From Stenotrophomonas hibiscicola ATCC 19867 (GTDB taxonomy: Bacteria > Pseudomonadota > Gammaproteobacteria > Xanthomonadales > Xanthomonadaceae): a stretch of 64,000 nucleotides of DNA. The notes beneath the pieces were generated by a model. The model did not search any database. It saw only the letters and a program-made list of their open reading frames with translations, and had not been told where the DNA came from. Position 1 is the stretch's first letter. Each line of letters starts with the position of its first letter. This document shows, one piece after another, positions 16,666-25,513 of this stretch. The translations under genes were made by a program, and so were the position numbers. The stretch is from NCBI RefSeq assembly GCF_000382065.1, contig NZ_KB907502.1, forward strand, positions 1-64,000, given 5' to 3'.

Positions 16666-19563
16666 ATGACCGCTTCTCCGGCTGCGGCCGCGTTTGCGCG
16701 CATCACCGAACATTTCCTTGCCCAGGCGCGCGCTGCGCTGGCTGCCGGCCTGCATGATCCCGCCATCGCCCTGCAGCCCGGCGAACGTGCGCTGCTGCAT
16801 TCGCAGGGCGAGGCGGCGCTGCGTGAGCATGCCCAGCTCAAGCTCAACCGCGTGCTCCTGCTGGAGCTGCACGCCGCTGCACGCAGCGGTGACATCGGCC
16901 CGCTTGACAGTGCTGGTGCGCTGGACGAATTCGTTGCCCTGGCCACGAGCGAGGGCTTCCGCGCGCATCTGCAGCAACGCTATCCGGTACTGCTGCCGCG
17001 CCTGACGCGCATGCTCGAAGGACAATGCGCGGCCGTGGTGGAGCTCGCTGCACGCATCGGCAGTGATCGTGTTGCGTTGGCCGAGTTGCTGGGTGCGCCG
17101 GCGGGCACGCTGCATGCCGTTGCATTGGGCCGCGGTGACCTGCACGGTGGCGGCCGCACCGTGGCACGGCTGCAGTTCGAAGGCGGCACGGTGATGTACA
17201 AGCCACGCTCATTGCGCATCGATGCCACGCTCGATGGCCTGTTGTCCGCGGTCTTCGGTGATGCCCCTGACCGCGTGCGCGTGCCGAAGGTGATCGATCG
17301 TGGCAGCCACGGCTGGGCTGCATTCGCCGCGCATCGCTATTGTTCCGGCGAGGCTGAACTGCGGTGCTATTACCGCGGCCTCGGCCACTGGCTGGCCATC
17401 CTGCGCCTGATCGGTGGCACCGACATCCATCTGGAGAATCTGATCGCGGTCGGGCCGGTGCCGGTGGTGGTCGACGCCGAAAGCGTGTTCTGCCGGGTAA
17501 TCGAAATCGAGCCATCAGGGCTTGGCGATGCGTACGACACCGCCGTCAAGCTGATGCGCAATTCAGTGCTGCGTACCGGAATCGTGCCGTTCCGTACTGC
17601 CGGCCTGGGCATGGAGGGCGTGGACCTGTCTGCAGCCGGCGCGCTGCCCGGCGAGCAGCCACGGGTGCAGGTGCCGGTGATCGTCGACGACGGGACCGAA
17701 CCGGCCCGGTTGGGCATGGTCGAGGCCGAGGTCTCCATTGCGCAGAACCATCCCAGCGCACAGCCCGATGTGTCGTTGTACTGGGACCACATCAGCGAGG
17801 GCTTCATCGACGCCAGTGGGCGTCTGCGCGCGCTGGACGCGAACGGCGAACTGATGCCGCTGCTGACGGCCTTCGAAGGCTGCCAGGTGCGGGATGTACG
17901 GCGGCCGACAATGGCCTACGCCGAGCTCGGGCGGATGCTCTGGCATCCAGCATCGCTTCACAACGAAGCTCGGGCGGTTGAGCGCGCGATCGACCTGCTG
18001 GTGCGGAATGCGGCGGTGTCGCCCGCTGCGCCATCGGACCTGGAAACCGTACGCGGAGAGGTCGATGACCTGCGCCACGGTGACATTCCGATCTTCGCAT
18101 CGCAGCTGGACGCGGCGCGTATCCACTCCGTCGTCGCCAACTGGCGCGCGATGCGGATCGACCTGGAAGACGTGACGATCCGCAGCACGCTGGTCGCCAC
18201 CGACCTGAACCAGCATGCACTGGCCCGAGCCGAGGCCCGGTCCGGCTACAGCTATGCAGCACGGCATCCGCGCGCCGACGACCTGGACGCACGCCGTCGC
18301 ACGCTGGCCACGCGCGCGGTGGAAAGCCTGCTGCGGCTGGCGGTGCACGGCGAAGACGGCTCGATGACCTGGATCACACCTGAAGTGACGCGTACCGGAT
18401 GGACCGTCCAGCCGGTGCAGCCAGACCTGTACTTCGGGCTGGGCGGCATCGCTTTCGCACTGGCAGCCTATCGCCACGAAGTGGAGCAGGGGCGTGCCGA
18501 TCCGGTGGCCGGGCTGGATCCGGCCATCGAGGGCGCCCTTGCGGTGTTCCAGACCCTGTGCGAGCGGCACCCCGCCGAAATTGACGGTGGATTCGTTGGA
18601 ACCGGTTCGCAAATGTGGGCATTGCTGGCATTGCACGACCTGTTGCAGCGACCGGCGCTGCTGGCGCTGGCAGAGCGCTGCGCGGAAGCCGCGGAGCATC
18701 GCGGTTTCCAGCAGGCGGCAAAGTTCGAACTGATTGATGGTGTGTCCGGCATGATCCTGCCGTTGCTGGCGCTGGCTGAAGCCACCGGCAACGCACGCTG
18801 GCTGGAACTGGCGGCCGCAGCGGGACGCCGCATGCAGGACGCTGCGATTGTCGACGCAGACGGTGCGCGCTGGCCGACGCCACAGTTCAGCGAGCCGATC
18901 GGTGGTTTTGGCCACGGTGCGATGGGCATGGGCTGGGCGCTGGCACGACTGGCCCGCTCCGAGGCTGGCAGCGTGCCCGAGCGGGCCGCATGGTGGCGGC
19001 TGGCCGAAGGAGCATTTGCATTCCAGGCAGCCCTGTTCGAGCCACATACCGGGCACTGGCGGGACATCCACCTGCAGGATGGGCAGAAGAACTTCCCGAC
19101 CTGGTGCCACGGCAGCGTGGGCATCGGCCTGGCGGCGGCGGACCTGTATGCCCGCACCGGTGATGCCGCGCAATTGCGCGACATGCGTCGCGCCGTGGCC
19201 GATGCGCGCGGCAAATGGGGGTTCAGCCACACCCTGTGCCATGGCGATGTGTCCACCCGGGAACTGCTGGTGCTGGCCGCTGCGCTGGATCCGGCAGGGT
19301 GTCCCTATCCGCAGGACGAGGCCGCCATCGAGATCATTTCTTCGATCGAGGAGCACCAGGGGATGGTTGGCGGCCTCACCCGCGCGGCCTTTACCCCGGG
19401 CCTGATGATCGGCCTGGCGGGTTCGATCTACGGCTTCCTGCGCATGCATCCGGCCTGCGTACTGCCATCGCCGCTGCTGCAGGAGACGATGGCCACGCGG
19501 GCCGATGCGTGTGCGGTGCGCTCCAGCGCCGCGCAGGACCGGCCGGCGCTGGTCGAGGCCTGA
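16666..19563 (+). CDS. lanM: Class II lanthipeptide synthetase LanM
   Basis: A 965-residue bifunctional enzyme. The N-terminal dehydratase domain (about 100-600) phosphorylates and eliminates Ser/Thr. It shows MYKPRSLRID with Lys179 and Arg181, GGTDIHLENLIA with Asp253, His255 and Asn258, and VVVDAES with Asp270. The C-terminal LanC cyclase (about 600-965) has zinc ligands Cys814 in TWCHGSVGIG and Cys858-His859 in TLCHGDVS. All key residues are intact and the length is in the family range. I start at ATG 16666, which has an AGGGGG site, rather than at upstream GTG 16594 inside the hairpin. No LanT, protease or immunity gene is next to it. It ends 21 bases from the convergent regA gene. Confidence 0.93.
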   Translation: MTASPAAAAFARITEHFLAQARAALAAGLHDPAIALQPGERALLHSQGEAALREHAQLKLNRVLLLELHAAARSGDIGPLDSAGALDEFVALATSEGFRAHLQQRYPVLLPRLTRMLEGQCAAVVELAARIGSDRVALAELLGAPAGTLHAVALGRGDLHGGGRTVARLQFEGGTVMYKPRSLRIDATLDGLLSAVFGDAPDRVRVPKVIDRGSHGWAAFAAHRYCSGEAELRCYYRGLGHWLAILRLIGGTDIHLENLIAVGPVPVVVDAESVFCRVIEIEPSGLGDAYDTAVKLMRNSVLRTGIVPFRTAGLGMEGVDLSAAGALPGEQPRVQVPVIVDDGTEPARLGMVEAEVSIAQNHPSAQPDVSLYWDHISEGFIDASGRLRALDANGELMPLLTAFEGCQVRDVRRPTMAYAELGRMLWHPASLHNEARAVERAIDLLVRNAAVSPAAPSDLETVRGEVDDLRHGDIPIFASQLDAARIHSVVANWRAMRIDLEDVTIRSTLVATDLNQHALARAEARSGYSYAARHPRADDLDARRRTLATRAVESLLRLAVHGEDGSMTWITPEVTRTGWTVQPVQPDLYFGLGGIAFALAAYRHEVEQGRADPVAGLDPAIEGALAVFQTLCERHPAEIDGGFVGTGSQMWALLALHDLLQRPALLALAERCAEAAEHRGFQQAAKFELIDGVSGMILPLLALAEATGNARWLELAAAAGRRMQDAAIVDADGARWPTPQFSEPIGGFGHGAMGMGWALARLARSEAGSVPERAAWWRLAEGAFAFQAALFEPHTGHWRDIHLQDGQKNFPTWCHGSVGIGLAAADLYARTGDAAQLRDMRRAVADARGKWGFSHTLCHGDVSTRELLVLAAALDPAGCPYPQDEAAIEIISSIEEHQGMVGGLTRAAFTPGLMIGLAGSIYGFLRMHPACVLPSPLLQETMATRADACAVRSSAAQDRPALVEA

Positions 19564-19584
19564 GCCGGACCGGTCCGTCAGCGA

Positions 19585-20148
19585 TCAACGGCTCGGATCG
19601 CGTTCCGGGCTCGGCCGCTTTGCCAGCTTGCGCTGCAGCGAACGCCGGTGCATGCCGAGCAGGCGTGCCGCTGCGGACACGTTGCCGCCGGTCTCGTGCA
19701 TCGCCTGCTGGATGTGTTCCCACTGCAGGCGGCTGATCGGCGTCATCGCGTCCGGCACTTCCATTTCGCCATCGTCGGCCGGGCCGTCGTCTTCCTCGCC
19801 AAGCGCGCGCAGGATCATCGGTACCGTGGCCGGCTTCGGCAGGTAATCGTCGGCCCCCAGCTTGATCGCCTCAACGGCAGTGGCGATGCTGGCGTAGCCG
19901 GTCACCAGCAGGATACGCATGTCCGCGCGCAGCGCGCGCAGCGGCTGGATCAGCGCCAGGCCGGAATCACTGCCCAGCTTCAGGTCGATCAGCGCGAACG
20001 CCGGCGGATGCTGGCGGGCCAATGCCAGCGCGCTGGCGGCATCCTGCGCGGTCTGCGTTTCCAGTCCCTTGCGGGCCAGGCTGCGCTGCAGGGTGCGCAG
20101 GTACAGTTCGTCGTCGTCGACCAGCAGGCCGAGGGTTGAGGCGCTCAT
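19585..20148 (-). CDS. regA: RegA/PrrA/ActR-like response regulator
   Basis: A 187-residue regulator with an N-terminal receiver (LVDDDELYLRTL, phospho-acceptor in ALIDLKLG, LLVTGYAS, LPKPA). After a Pro/Asp-rich linker it has a C-terminal Fis-type helix-turn-helix, ending NVSAAARLLGMHRRSLQRKL. This short two-domain form without an AAA+ domain is typical of RegA, the global redox regulator. The start overlaps the kinase stop. It converges on lanM with only 21 bases between. No independent terminator is visible there. Confidence 0.9.
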   Translation of the reverse strand: MSASTLGLLVDDDELYLRTLQRSLARKGLETQTAQDAASALALARQHPPAFALIDLKLGSDSGLALIQPLRALRADMRILLVTGYASIATAVEAIKLGADDYLPKPATVPMILRALGEEDDGPADDGEMEVPDAMTPISRLQWEHIQQAMHETGGNVSAAARLLGMHRRSLQRKLAKRPSPERDPSR

Positions 20149-21371
20149 GGGGTTTCCTCGCGTGGGACCAGCGGCAGGCGGAAGCCGACGCGGCTGCCGG
20201 CGCCTTGGGCCGGGCGCATCCACATCTCGCCGTCGAGGCGTTCGATGGTGGCATGGGACAGGGCCAGGCCAACGCCCATGCCCTCGCTCTTGCTGCTGCC
20301 GAACAGCTTGCCTGGCAGCACCGCGGCACGGGCATCGAAGCCGTGGCCGTAGTCGCGGACTTCGCCGATCAGGTCGTCGCCTTCGATGCGCAGGTCCAGG
20401 TCTACCCGTGGCCGCCCGGCCTGTTCGCCGGCATCTGCGGCATTGTTGAGCAGGACCATCAGCAGATGGCCCACGCCCGGATCCAGTGGTAACCGCAGCG
20501 GCGCATCGTCATTGCGATGCAGGTCGATGGTCGGCCGCACCAGGCGCCACTGTTCCAGTACCTGCTGGGCGCTGGAGTGGCTGCGGCCCGGTGCGTCGGC
20601 CGAGGCCGGTGCGGCCAGCGCCAGCACGCGTTCCCGGCACTGCACCAGCAGTTCGCGCAGGGTCTCCATGTCTTCGCGCACTTCGGGCTCTTCGCTGCGC
20701 TCGGCGACGTCATCGGCAAGCAGGGTCATGGTCGCCAGCGGCGTGTTCAGTTCATGCGCCACGGAGGCGGCATGGGTGGCCAGGGCGACGATGCCTTCGT
20801 TGCGGGCGAAGCGTTCCCTGAGTGCCGACAGTTCCAGTTCGCGCTGTCGCAGCGCCAGCGCCAGGCGGGTGGAGAAGGTCAGCACGACCGCTGCGGAAAT
20901 GAGGAAGTTGGCGACCACGCCCCAACGGTTGAGGTCCTGCGCGCGGAAATAGCCGTCCGGCAGCGGCTGGCCGAAGATGCCGCTGGCGGCGTAGCCGAGC
21001 AGGCAGGCCAGGGCCACTGCCAGTGCCCAGCGCAGGGGCAGGGCGAAGGCGGCCAGCGCGATCAGGATCAGGAACAGTGAACTGAACGGGTTGGCCATGC
21101 CGCCGCTCCAGCCCACCATCCAGGTCAGGATGATCACGTCCACCAGGATATGGCCGAATGCGGTCAGCGGGGCGGTGTCGGCCGCTTCCGGGCGCAGCTG
21201 GGTGTAGATGTTGAACAAGGTGAGCACGGCCACGCCGGCCCATAGTGGCAGCTGGGGCAACGGCAGGCCCAGTACCCAGCTGGCGACCAGGATGGTGGCG
21301 GCCTGGCCGCCTACGGCAAGCCAGCGCAGGCTGCACAGGGTACGGAGGAACGGGGCGTCGGGACCGGTCAT
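20145..21371 (-). CDS. regB: RegB/PrrB-like redox sensor histidine kinase
   Basis: A 408-residue inner-membrane kinase. About six N-terminal membrane helices (residues 12-180) contain GGMANPFSSLFL, the GGxxNPF segment linked in RegB to quinone sensing. The H-box is SVAHELNTPLATMTLL, and the ATPase has LLNNAADA, RDYGHGFD and GMGVGLALSH. A Cys in LLVQCRERVL lies in the dimerisation helix, near where RegB has its redox-active Cys. Partner regA overlaps by four bases. The signal is inferred from the family, not shown here. Confidence 0.9.
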   Translation of the reverse strand: MTGPDAPFLRTLCSLRWLAVGGQAATILVASWVLGLPLPQLPLWAGVAVLTLFNIYTQLRPEAADTAPLTAFGHILVDVIILTWMVGWSGGMANPFSSLFLILIALAAFALPLRWALAVALACLLGYAASGIFGQPLPDGYFRAQDLNRWGVVANFLISAAVVLTFSTRLALALRQRELELSALRERFARNEGIVALATHAASVAHELNTPLATMTLLADDVAERSEEPEVREDMETLRELLVQCRERVLALAAPASADAPGRSHSSAQQVLEQWRLVRPTIDLHRNDDAPLRLPLDPGVGHLLMVLLNNAADAGEQAGRPRVDLDLRIEGDDLIGEVRDYGHGFDARAAVLPGKLFGSSKSEGMGVGLALSHATIERLDGEMWMRPAQGAGSRVGFRLPLVPREETP

Positions 21372-21485
21372 TCATGCTCATCGTATGCGTTCACGGGCGC
21401 GCGTGCCTGCGACAATCGGCCGCAGCCGTGCCGCCGGCTGAATGCGAGTCACCCCGAATGCGGGAGCGGGCGGTAGAATGCGCCC

Positions 21486-22751
21486 ATGCACGACGCCGTG
21501 ACCCGCCCTACGCCTCCCTCCGATGCCACCTCCTGGCCCCGCCGCCAGACCCATGCCGTGCAGATCGGCGGGGTCACCGTAGGCGGAGGCAAGCCGGTAG
21601 TGGTGCAGTCGATGACCAACACCGACACCTCCGACGTGGCTTCCAGCGTCAAGCAGGTGGCCGAGTTGTGGCGCGCGGGTTCGGAAATGGTGCGGTTGAC
21701 CGTCAACACCGTGGAAGCGGCTGCGGCGATCCCGCGCATCGTCGACAAGCTGGCGATGATGGGTATCGACGTGCCGCTGATCGGTGACTTCCATTACAAC
21801 GGCCACCAGCTGCTGACCGCCGAACCGGCGTGTGCCGAAGCGCTGGCAAAGTACCGCATCAACCCCGGCAACGTCGGCTTCGGCAAGAAGAAGGACCTGC
21901 AGTTCGCGCAGTTGATCGAGTTTGCGATCCGCTACAACAAGCCGGTGCGCATCGGCGCCAACTGGGGCTCGCTGGACCAGGCCCTGGCGGCGAAGCTGAT
22001 GGACGAGAACAGCCTGCGCGAACAGCCCTGGGATGCCGGCCGCGTGCTGCGCGAAGCGCTGATCCGCTCGGCCCTGGATTCGGCCGAGCAGGCGGTGGAA
22101 CTCGGCCTGCCGCGCGACCGCATCGTGCTGTCGGCCAAGGTCAGCGGCGTGCAGGAGCTGATCGCGGTATACCGCGACCTGGCCCAGCGCTCGGATTTCG
22201 CCCTGCACCTGGGCCTGACCGAAGCCGGTATCGGCAGCAAGGGCATCGTCGCGTCGGCGGCGGCGCTGGGGGTGCTGCTGCAGGAAGGCATCGGTGACAC
22301 CATCCGCATCTCGCTGACCCCGGAACCGGGCCAGTCGCGCACGCAGGAAGTGATCGTCGCCCAGGAACTGCTGCAGACCACCGGCCAACGCGCCTTCACG
22401 CCGCTGGTCACGGCCTGCCCGGGCTGCGGCCGCACCACCTCGGAGTTCTTCCAGGAGCTGGCCAAGGTCGTGCAGAACCACGTGCGCGAGAAGATGCCGC
22501 TGTGGAAGATCCACCACCCGGGGGCGGAGAACATGACCCTGGCGGTGATGGGCTGCATCGTGAACGGGCCGGGCGAGTCGCGCCATGCCAACATCGGCAT
22601 CTCGCTGCCGGGCACGGGCGAAACACCCGCAGCGCCGGTGTTTGTCGATGGCGAGAAGAAGGTGACCCTGCGCGGCGACAACATCGCCCAGGAGTTCGTC
22701 GCCCTGATCGACGACTACGTCGAACACACGTATGTCCGAAGCGCCGGATAA
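21486..22751 (+). CDS. ispG: 4-hydroxy-3-methylbut-2-en-1-yl diphosphate synthase
   Basis: IspG (GcpE) converts MEcPP to HMBPP in the MEP isoprenoid pathway using a [4Fe-4S] cluster. The 421-residue protein has [13 protein letters not shown] near the start, GDFHYNG, and cluster ligands in [10 protein letters not shown] and [10 protein letters not shown]. The length matches the longer proteobacterial form. The last 20 bases overlap the start of the PAP2 phosphatase gene in another frame, so the two are probably cotranscribed. Confidence 0.97.
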   Translation: MHDAVTRPTPPSDATSWPRRQTHAVQIGGVTVGGGKPVVVQSMTNTDTSDVASSVKQVAELWRAGSEMVRLTVNTVEAAAAIPRIVDKLAMMGIDVPLIGDFHYNGHQLLTAEPACAEALAKYRINPGNVGFGKKKDLQFAQLIEFAIRYNKPVRIGANWGSLDQALAAKLMDENSLREQPWDAGRVLREALIRSALDSAEQAVELGLPRDRIVLSAKVSGVQELIAVYRDLAQRSDFALHLGLTEAGIGSKGIVASAAALGVLLQEGIGDTIRISLTPEPGQSRTQEVIVAQELLQTTGQRAFTPLVTACPGCGRTTSEFFQELAKVVQNHVREKMPLWKIHHPGAENMTLAVMGCIVNGPGESRHANIGISLPGTGETPAAPVFVDGEKKVTLRGDNIAQEFVALIDDYVEHTYVRSAG

Positions 22752-23481
22752 GCCTGCGATCCTCGCTGCACCGGAATCCGCCTCCGGTTTCCGCCACTGG
22801 ATGGCGCGCAATGCCTGGCGTCTGGTCCTGCTGTTCGGCGGCGTGCTGCTGCCGCTGGCTGGCTTCGTCGCCCTGGCGGACGAGGTGCACGAGTTTGAAT
22901 CGTTCCATTTCGACGCGCCGCTGCTGTGGCAGATGCATGGCCTGCACTCGCCACTGCTGGACCGCTTCTTCGTGCTCATTTCCAAACTGGGCTATGAGTG
23001 GTTCCTGATCCCGGCCGACGTGCTGATCATCGGCGTGCTGCTGGGCTACCGGCGCTGGCGCGAGGCCACCTTCGTGGCGGTCAGCTTCGTCGGCTCGGCG
23101 CTGCTGAACATGGGCAGCAAGCACTTCTTCCAGCGCCAGCGCCCCAGCCTGTGGGAATCGATCGCGCCGGAATCGACGTTCAGCTTTCCCAGCGGCCACG
23201 CGATGGGCTCGATGACCCTGGCGGTGACCCTGGTACTGCTGGCCTGGAACACCCGCTGGCGCTGGCCGGTGCTGCTGCTGGCACCGGCATTCAGCCTGCT
23301 GGTCAGCGTCTCCCGGGTCTATCTGGGGGTGCATTACCCCTCCGATATCCTGGCCGGATGGTGTGCCGCGCTGGTTTGGGTGGTAGGGTGCTATCTGGTC
23401 ATGTTCAGTCACCGGCACCCTTGGCGGCATCATGGCACGCGGCCAGCGAAGGCCAGCGAAGCATCATCACAGGGGGATTGA
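22732..23481 (+). CDS. PAP2-family membrane phosphatase
   Basis: A 249-residue inner-membrane protein with six hydrophobic segments and the three lipid-phosphate-phosphatase motifs: [17 protein letters not shown] and [12 protein letters not shown]. Such enzymes dephosphorylate undecaprenyl pyrophosphate, phosphatidylglycerol phosphate or related lipids on the periplasmic face; the substrate here is not determined. Overlap with ispG suggests a link to isoprenoid lipid supply, which is inference. The following 200 bases hold only a GCAGGGTATCGGCACCCTGC hairpin. Confidence 0.9.
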   Translation: MSEAPDKPAILAAPESASGFRHWMARNAWRLVLLFGGVLLPLAGFVALADEVHEFESFHFDAPLLWQMHGLHSPLLDRFFVLISKLGYEWFLIPADVLIIGVLLGYRRWREATFVAVSFVGSALLNMGSKHFFQRQRPSLWESIAPESTFSFPSGHAMGSMTLAVTLVLLAWNTRWRWPVLLLAPAFSLLVSVSRVYLGVHYPSDILAGWCAALVWVVGCYLVMFSHRHPWRHHGTRPAKASEASSQGD

Positions 23482-23681
23482 CGTGGATGCCCCGCGCGGG
23501 ACGTCTACGTGATAGATCAGTTGTTTCGTTGCAGCAGGTTCTGCAAGACAGGGGGCAAGCACAACGCGCGGTACTGTGATGCGCAAGGCAGATTGCCGGG
23601 GCCGCATTCCGAACGCGCTTGCAGGGTATCGGCACCCTGCCTAGCTTGACCTGCAATGGCCGCATTCGAAGAGGTACGTGA

Positions 23682-24329
23682 ATGACGATTCGAGTCTACC
23701 TGGTGGATGACCACGCGCTGGTCCGCACCGGGATGAAGATGATTCTGTCGGGGGAAACCGACATCGAGGTGGTGGGCGAAGCCGAGACCGGCGAAGACGC
23801 GCTGCGTGAAGTCCGCCAGCTGCTGCCGGATGTGGTGCTGTGTGACCTGCACCTGCCGGGTGTGAGCGGCATGGAAGTGACCGAGCGCATCGTGCGCAGC
23901 CACCGCAACACCCGCGTAGTGATCGTGTCGGTGCTGGAAGATGGCCCGCTGCCGAAGCGGCTGCTCGAAGCCGGCGCGGCCGGATATATCGGCAAGGGTT
24001 GTGATGCGCAGGAACTGCTGCGCGCGGTGCGTGACGTGGCAGGTGGGCGCCGCTACCTGGGCACCAGCATCGCGCAGAATCTGGCACTGTCGACGGTGGA
24101 AGGCAACGGTTCGCCGTTCGACAGCCTGTCGCCGCGCGAGCTGGAAGTGGCGTTGCTGCTGACCCAGGGCCTGCGCCAGGAAGATATCGCGCGGTGGCTG
24201 AGCCTGAGTGCGAAGACGGTGAACACGCACAAGGCGCGGCTGTTCGAGAAGATGGGGATCCACGACAACATCGCGCTGGCGCGGATGGCCAGCCAGTACG
24301 GGTTGGTGGATCCGGCGCGGCCGCTGTAA
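23682..24329 (+). CDS. NarL/LuxR-type response regulator, GacA/UvrY-like
   Basis: A 215-residue regulator. The receiver has LVDDHALVRTGMKMIL, phospho-acceptor in VLCDLHLPG, VSVLEDG and IGKG. The C-terminal HTH contains LSPRELEVALLLTQGLRQED and SAKTVNTHKARLFEKMGI. The layout matches GacA/UvrY, which activates Csr/Rsm small RNAs, although no uvrC follows as in E. coli. No sensor kinase is nearby. ATG 23682 has a GAGG ribosome site. Confidence 0.88.
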   Translation: MTIRVYLVDDHALVRTGMKMILSGETDIEVVGEAETGEDALREVRQLLPDVVLCDLHLPGVSGMEVTERIVRSHRNTRVVIVSVLEDGPLPKRLLEAGAAGYIGKGCDAQELLRAVRDVAGGRRYLGTSIAQNLALSTVEGNGSPFDSLSPRELEVALLLTQGLRQEDIARWLSLSAKTVNTHKARLFEKMGIHDNIALARMASQYGLVDPARPL

Positions 24330-24382
24330 CGGGTTTCGGCCAACGGCTGAGCCCCTTGCGGTGTGCGGCAGGATTCGTGGGG

Positions 24383-24490
24383 TTGGCCCTGCGGAGGGAT
24401 TGCGCAGGGGACGCCGTGAATCCATCCCTGGAGGCTCGGTCGCGCCATCCATGGCGCTCACGCCCCTGCGCAATCCCTCCGCAGGGCCAA
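24383..24490. repeat. Long palindrome, copy C
   Basis: Arms at 24383-24410 and 24463-24490 are perfect 28-base inverted repeats. The 52-base core between them matches copies A, B and D with scattered changes. It fills most of the 319-base gap after the response regulator, together with the SMAG pair at 24567-24635. The left flank GGATTCGTGGGGTTGG resembles the flank of copies A and E. Confidence 0.9.
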
Positions 24491-24566
24491 GGACGGTTTT
24501 CGTGCGCCGCCACCGCGGAATGAAGAAGGAAGAGCGGGAGCGGGTCGCGCTCTGGATGCTGGTCCT

Positions 24567-24635
24567 GTAGAGCTGAGCCATGCTCGGCTGCTTTCCATTC
24601 CGCTGGCGTGGAGCCGAGCGTGGGCTCGGCTCTAC
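24567..24635. repeat. Inverted pair of SMAG palindromes
   Basis: GTAG at 24567 and CTAC at 24635 bound two facing GAGCCGAGC/GCTCGGCTC palindromes. They lie just past the end of eda on the minus strand, where a stem could protect the 3' end of that transcript. Confidence 0.88.
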
Positions 24636-24648
24636 AGCTGCGTTGCGC

Positions 24649-25308
24649 TCAGTGGTCGCGAACGCGCTTGATGATCTTCGCGGCGTCGGCGGCGCTGGCG
24701 CGCACCTTGTCCCATTCGCCGTTGGCAATCCAGTTGCCCGGCACCATCCACGAACCGCCGATGCAGACCACGTTTTTCTGCTCGAGGTATTCGGCGGCGG
24801 TGTTTTCGGTGATGCCGCCGGTCGGGCACAGCTTCAGGTCCGCCACCGGGCCGGCCAGTCCCTTGATCATCGCCAGCCCGCCCACGGCCGTGGCCGGGAA
24901 CAGCTTGCACACGCGGAAGCCGCGGGCGTAGAGCGACAGCAGCTCGGTCGGCGTGGCCGCACCCGGCACCACCGGCAGCGGCGCAGCAGCCAGTGCATCG
25001 GCCAGCGCTGGCGGCGTGCCCGGGGTCACCAGGAAGTCCGCGCCCGCATCGATCGACTGCTGCATCTGCTCCACGGTCAGCACCGTGCCTGCACCCACCA
25101 CCACATCGGGCAGCTCGCGCTTGAGCATCGCCAACGCTTCCATCGCCACCGGCGTACGCAGCGTCAGCTCGATCGCCGGCAAACCACCGTCCAGCAGCGC
25201 CGCACTGACCGCCCGCGCCTGGTCCAGCGTATGAACCGTCACCACCGGCAGGATGCCCGCCGCATGCAACAGCTCCGCCGCCTTCACCTGATGTTGTTCG
25301 ATACCCAT
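24649..25308 (-). CDS. eda: KDPG/KHG aldolase
   Basis: Eda splits 2-keto-3-deoxy-6-phosphogluconate to pyruvate and glyceraldehyde-3-phosphate, the last step of the Entner-Doudoroff path. The 219-residue protein has IELTLRTPVAMEAL, VGAGTVLT, CKLFPATAVGGL with the Schiff-base Lys, and CPTGGITENTAAEYL. It is the last gene of the zwf-glk-pgl-edd-eda set, but a 205-base gap with palindrome D separates it from edd. Confidence 0.97.
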   Translation of the reverse strand: MGIEQHQVKAAELLHAAGILPVVTVHTLDQARAVSAALLDGGLPAIELTLRTPVAMEALAMLKRELPDVVVGAGTVLTVEQMQQSIDAGADFLVTPGTPPALADALAAAPLPVVPGAATPTELLSLYARGFRVCKLFPATAVGGLAMIKGLAGPVADLKLCPTGGITENTAAEYLEQKNVVCIGGSWMVPGNWIANGEWDKVRASAADAAKIIKRVRDH

Positions 25309-25379
25309 GCTTTTGCCCTTGCCTTTGCTCTTCTTGATTCAGTGGCCGCAGCGCAAATGACGCGCCGGGAATTGTCCAA

Positions 25380-25483
25380 GGGCAGTGGAGTGCCCTGGCC
25401 GGGACCGTGAGCGGCATGGATGCCGCGATCGAGCCCCCATGGATGGGTTTACGGCGTGTCCCGGCCAGGGCGCTCTACTGCCC
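25380..25483. repeat. Long palindrome, copy D, between edd and eda
   Basis: Arms at 25380-25405 and 25458-25483 pair in 24 of 26 positions, both mismatches being G:T wobbles. The 52-base core closely matches copy A in the same orientation. Unlike the other copies it lies inside an apparent operon, so it may uncouple eda from edd at the RNA level. Confidence 0.88.
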
Positions 25484-25513
25484 AAGCCGGGAAGCCTGCC
25501 GCGGCTTTTCGCT

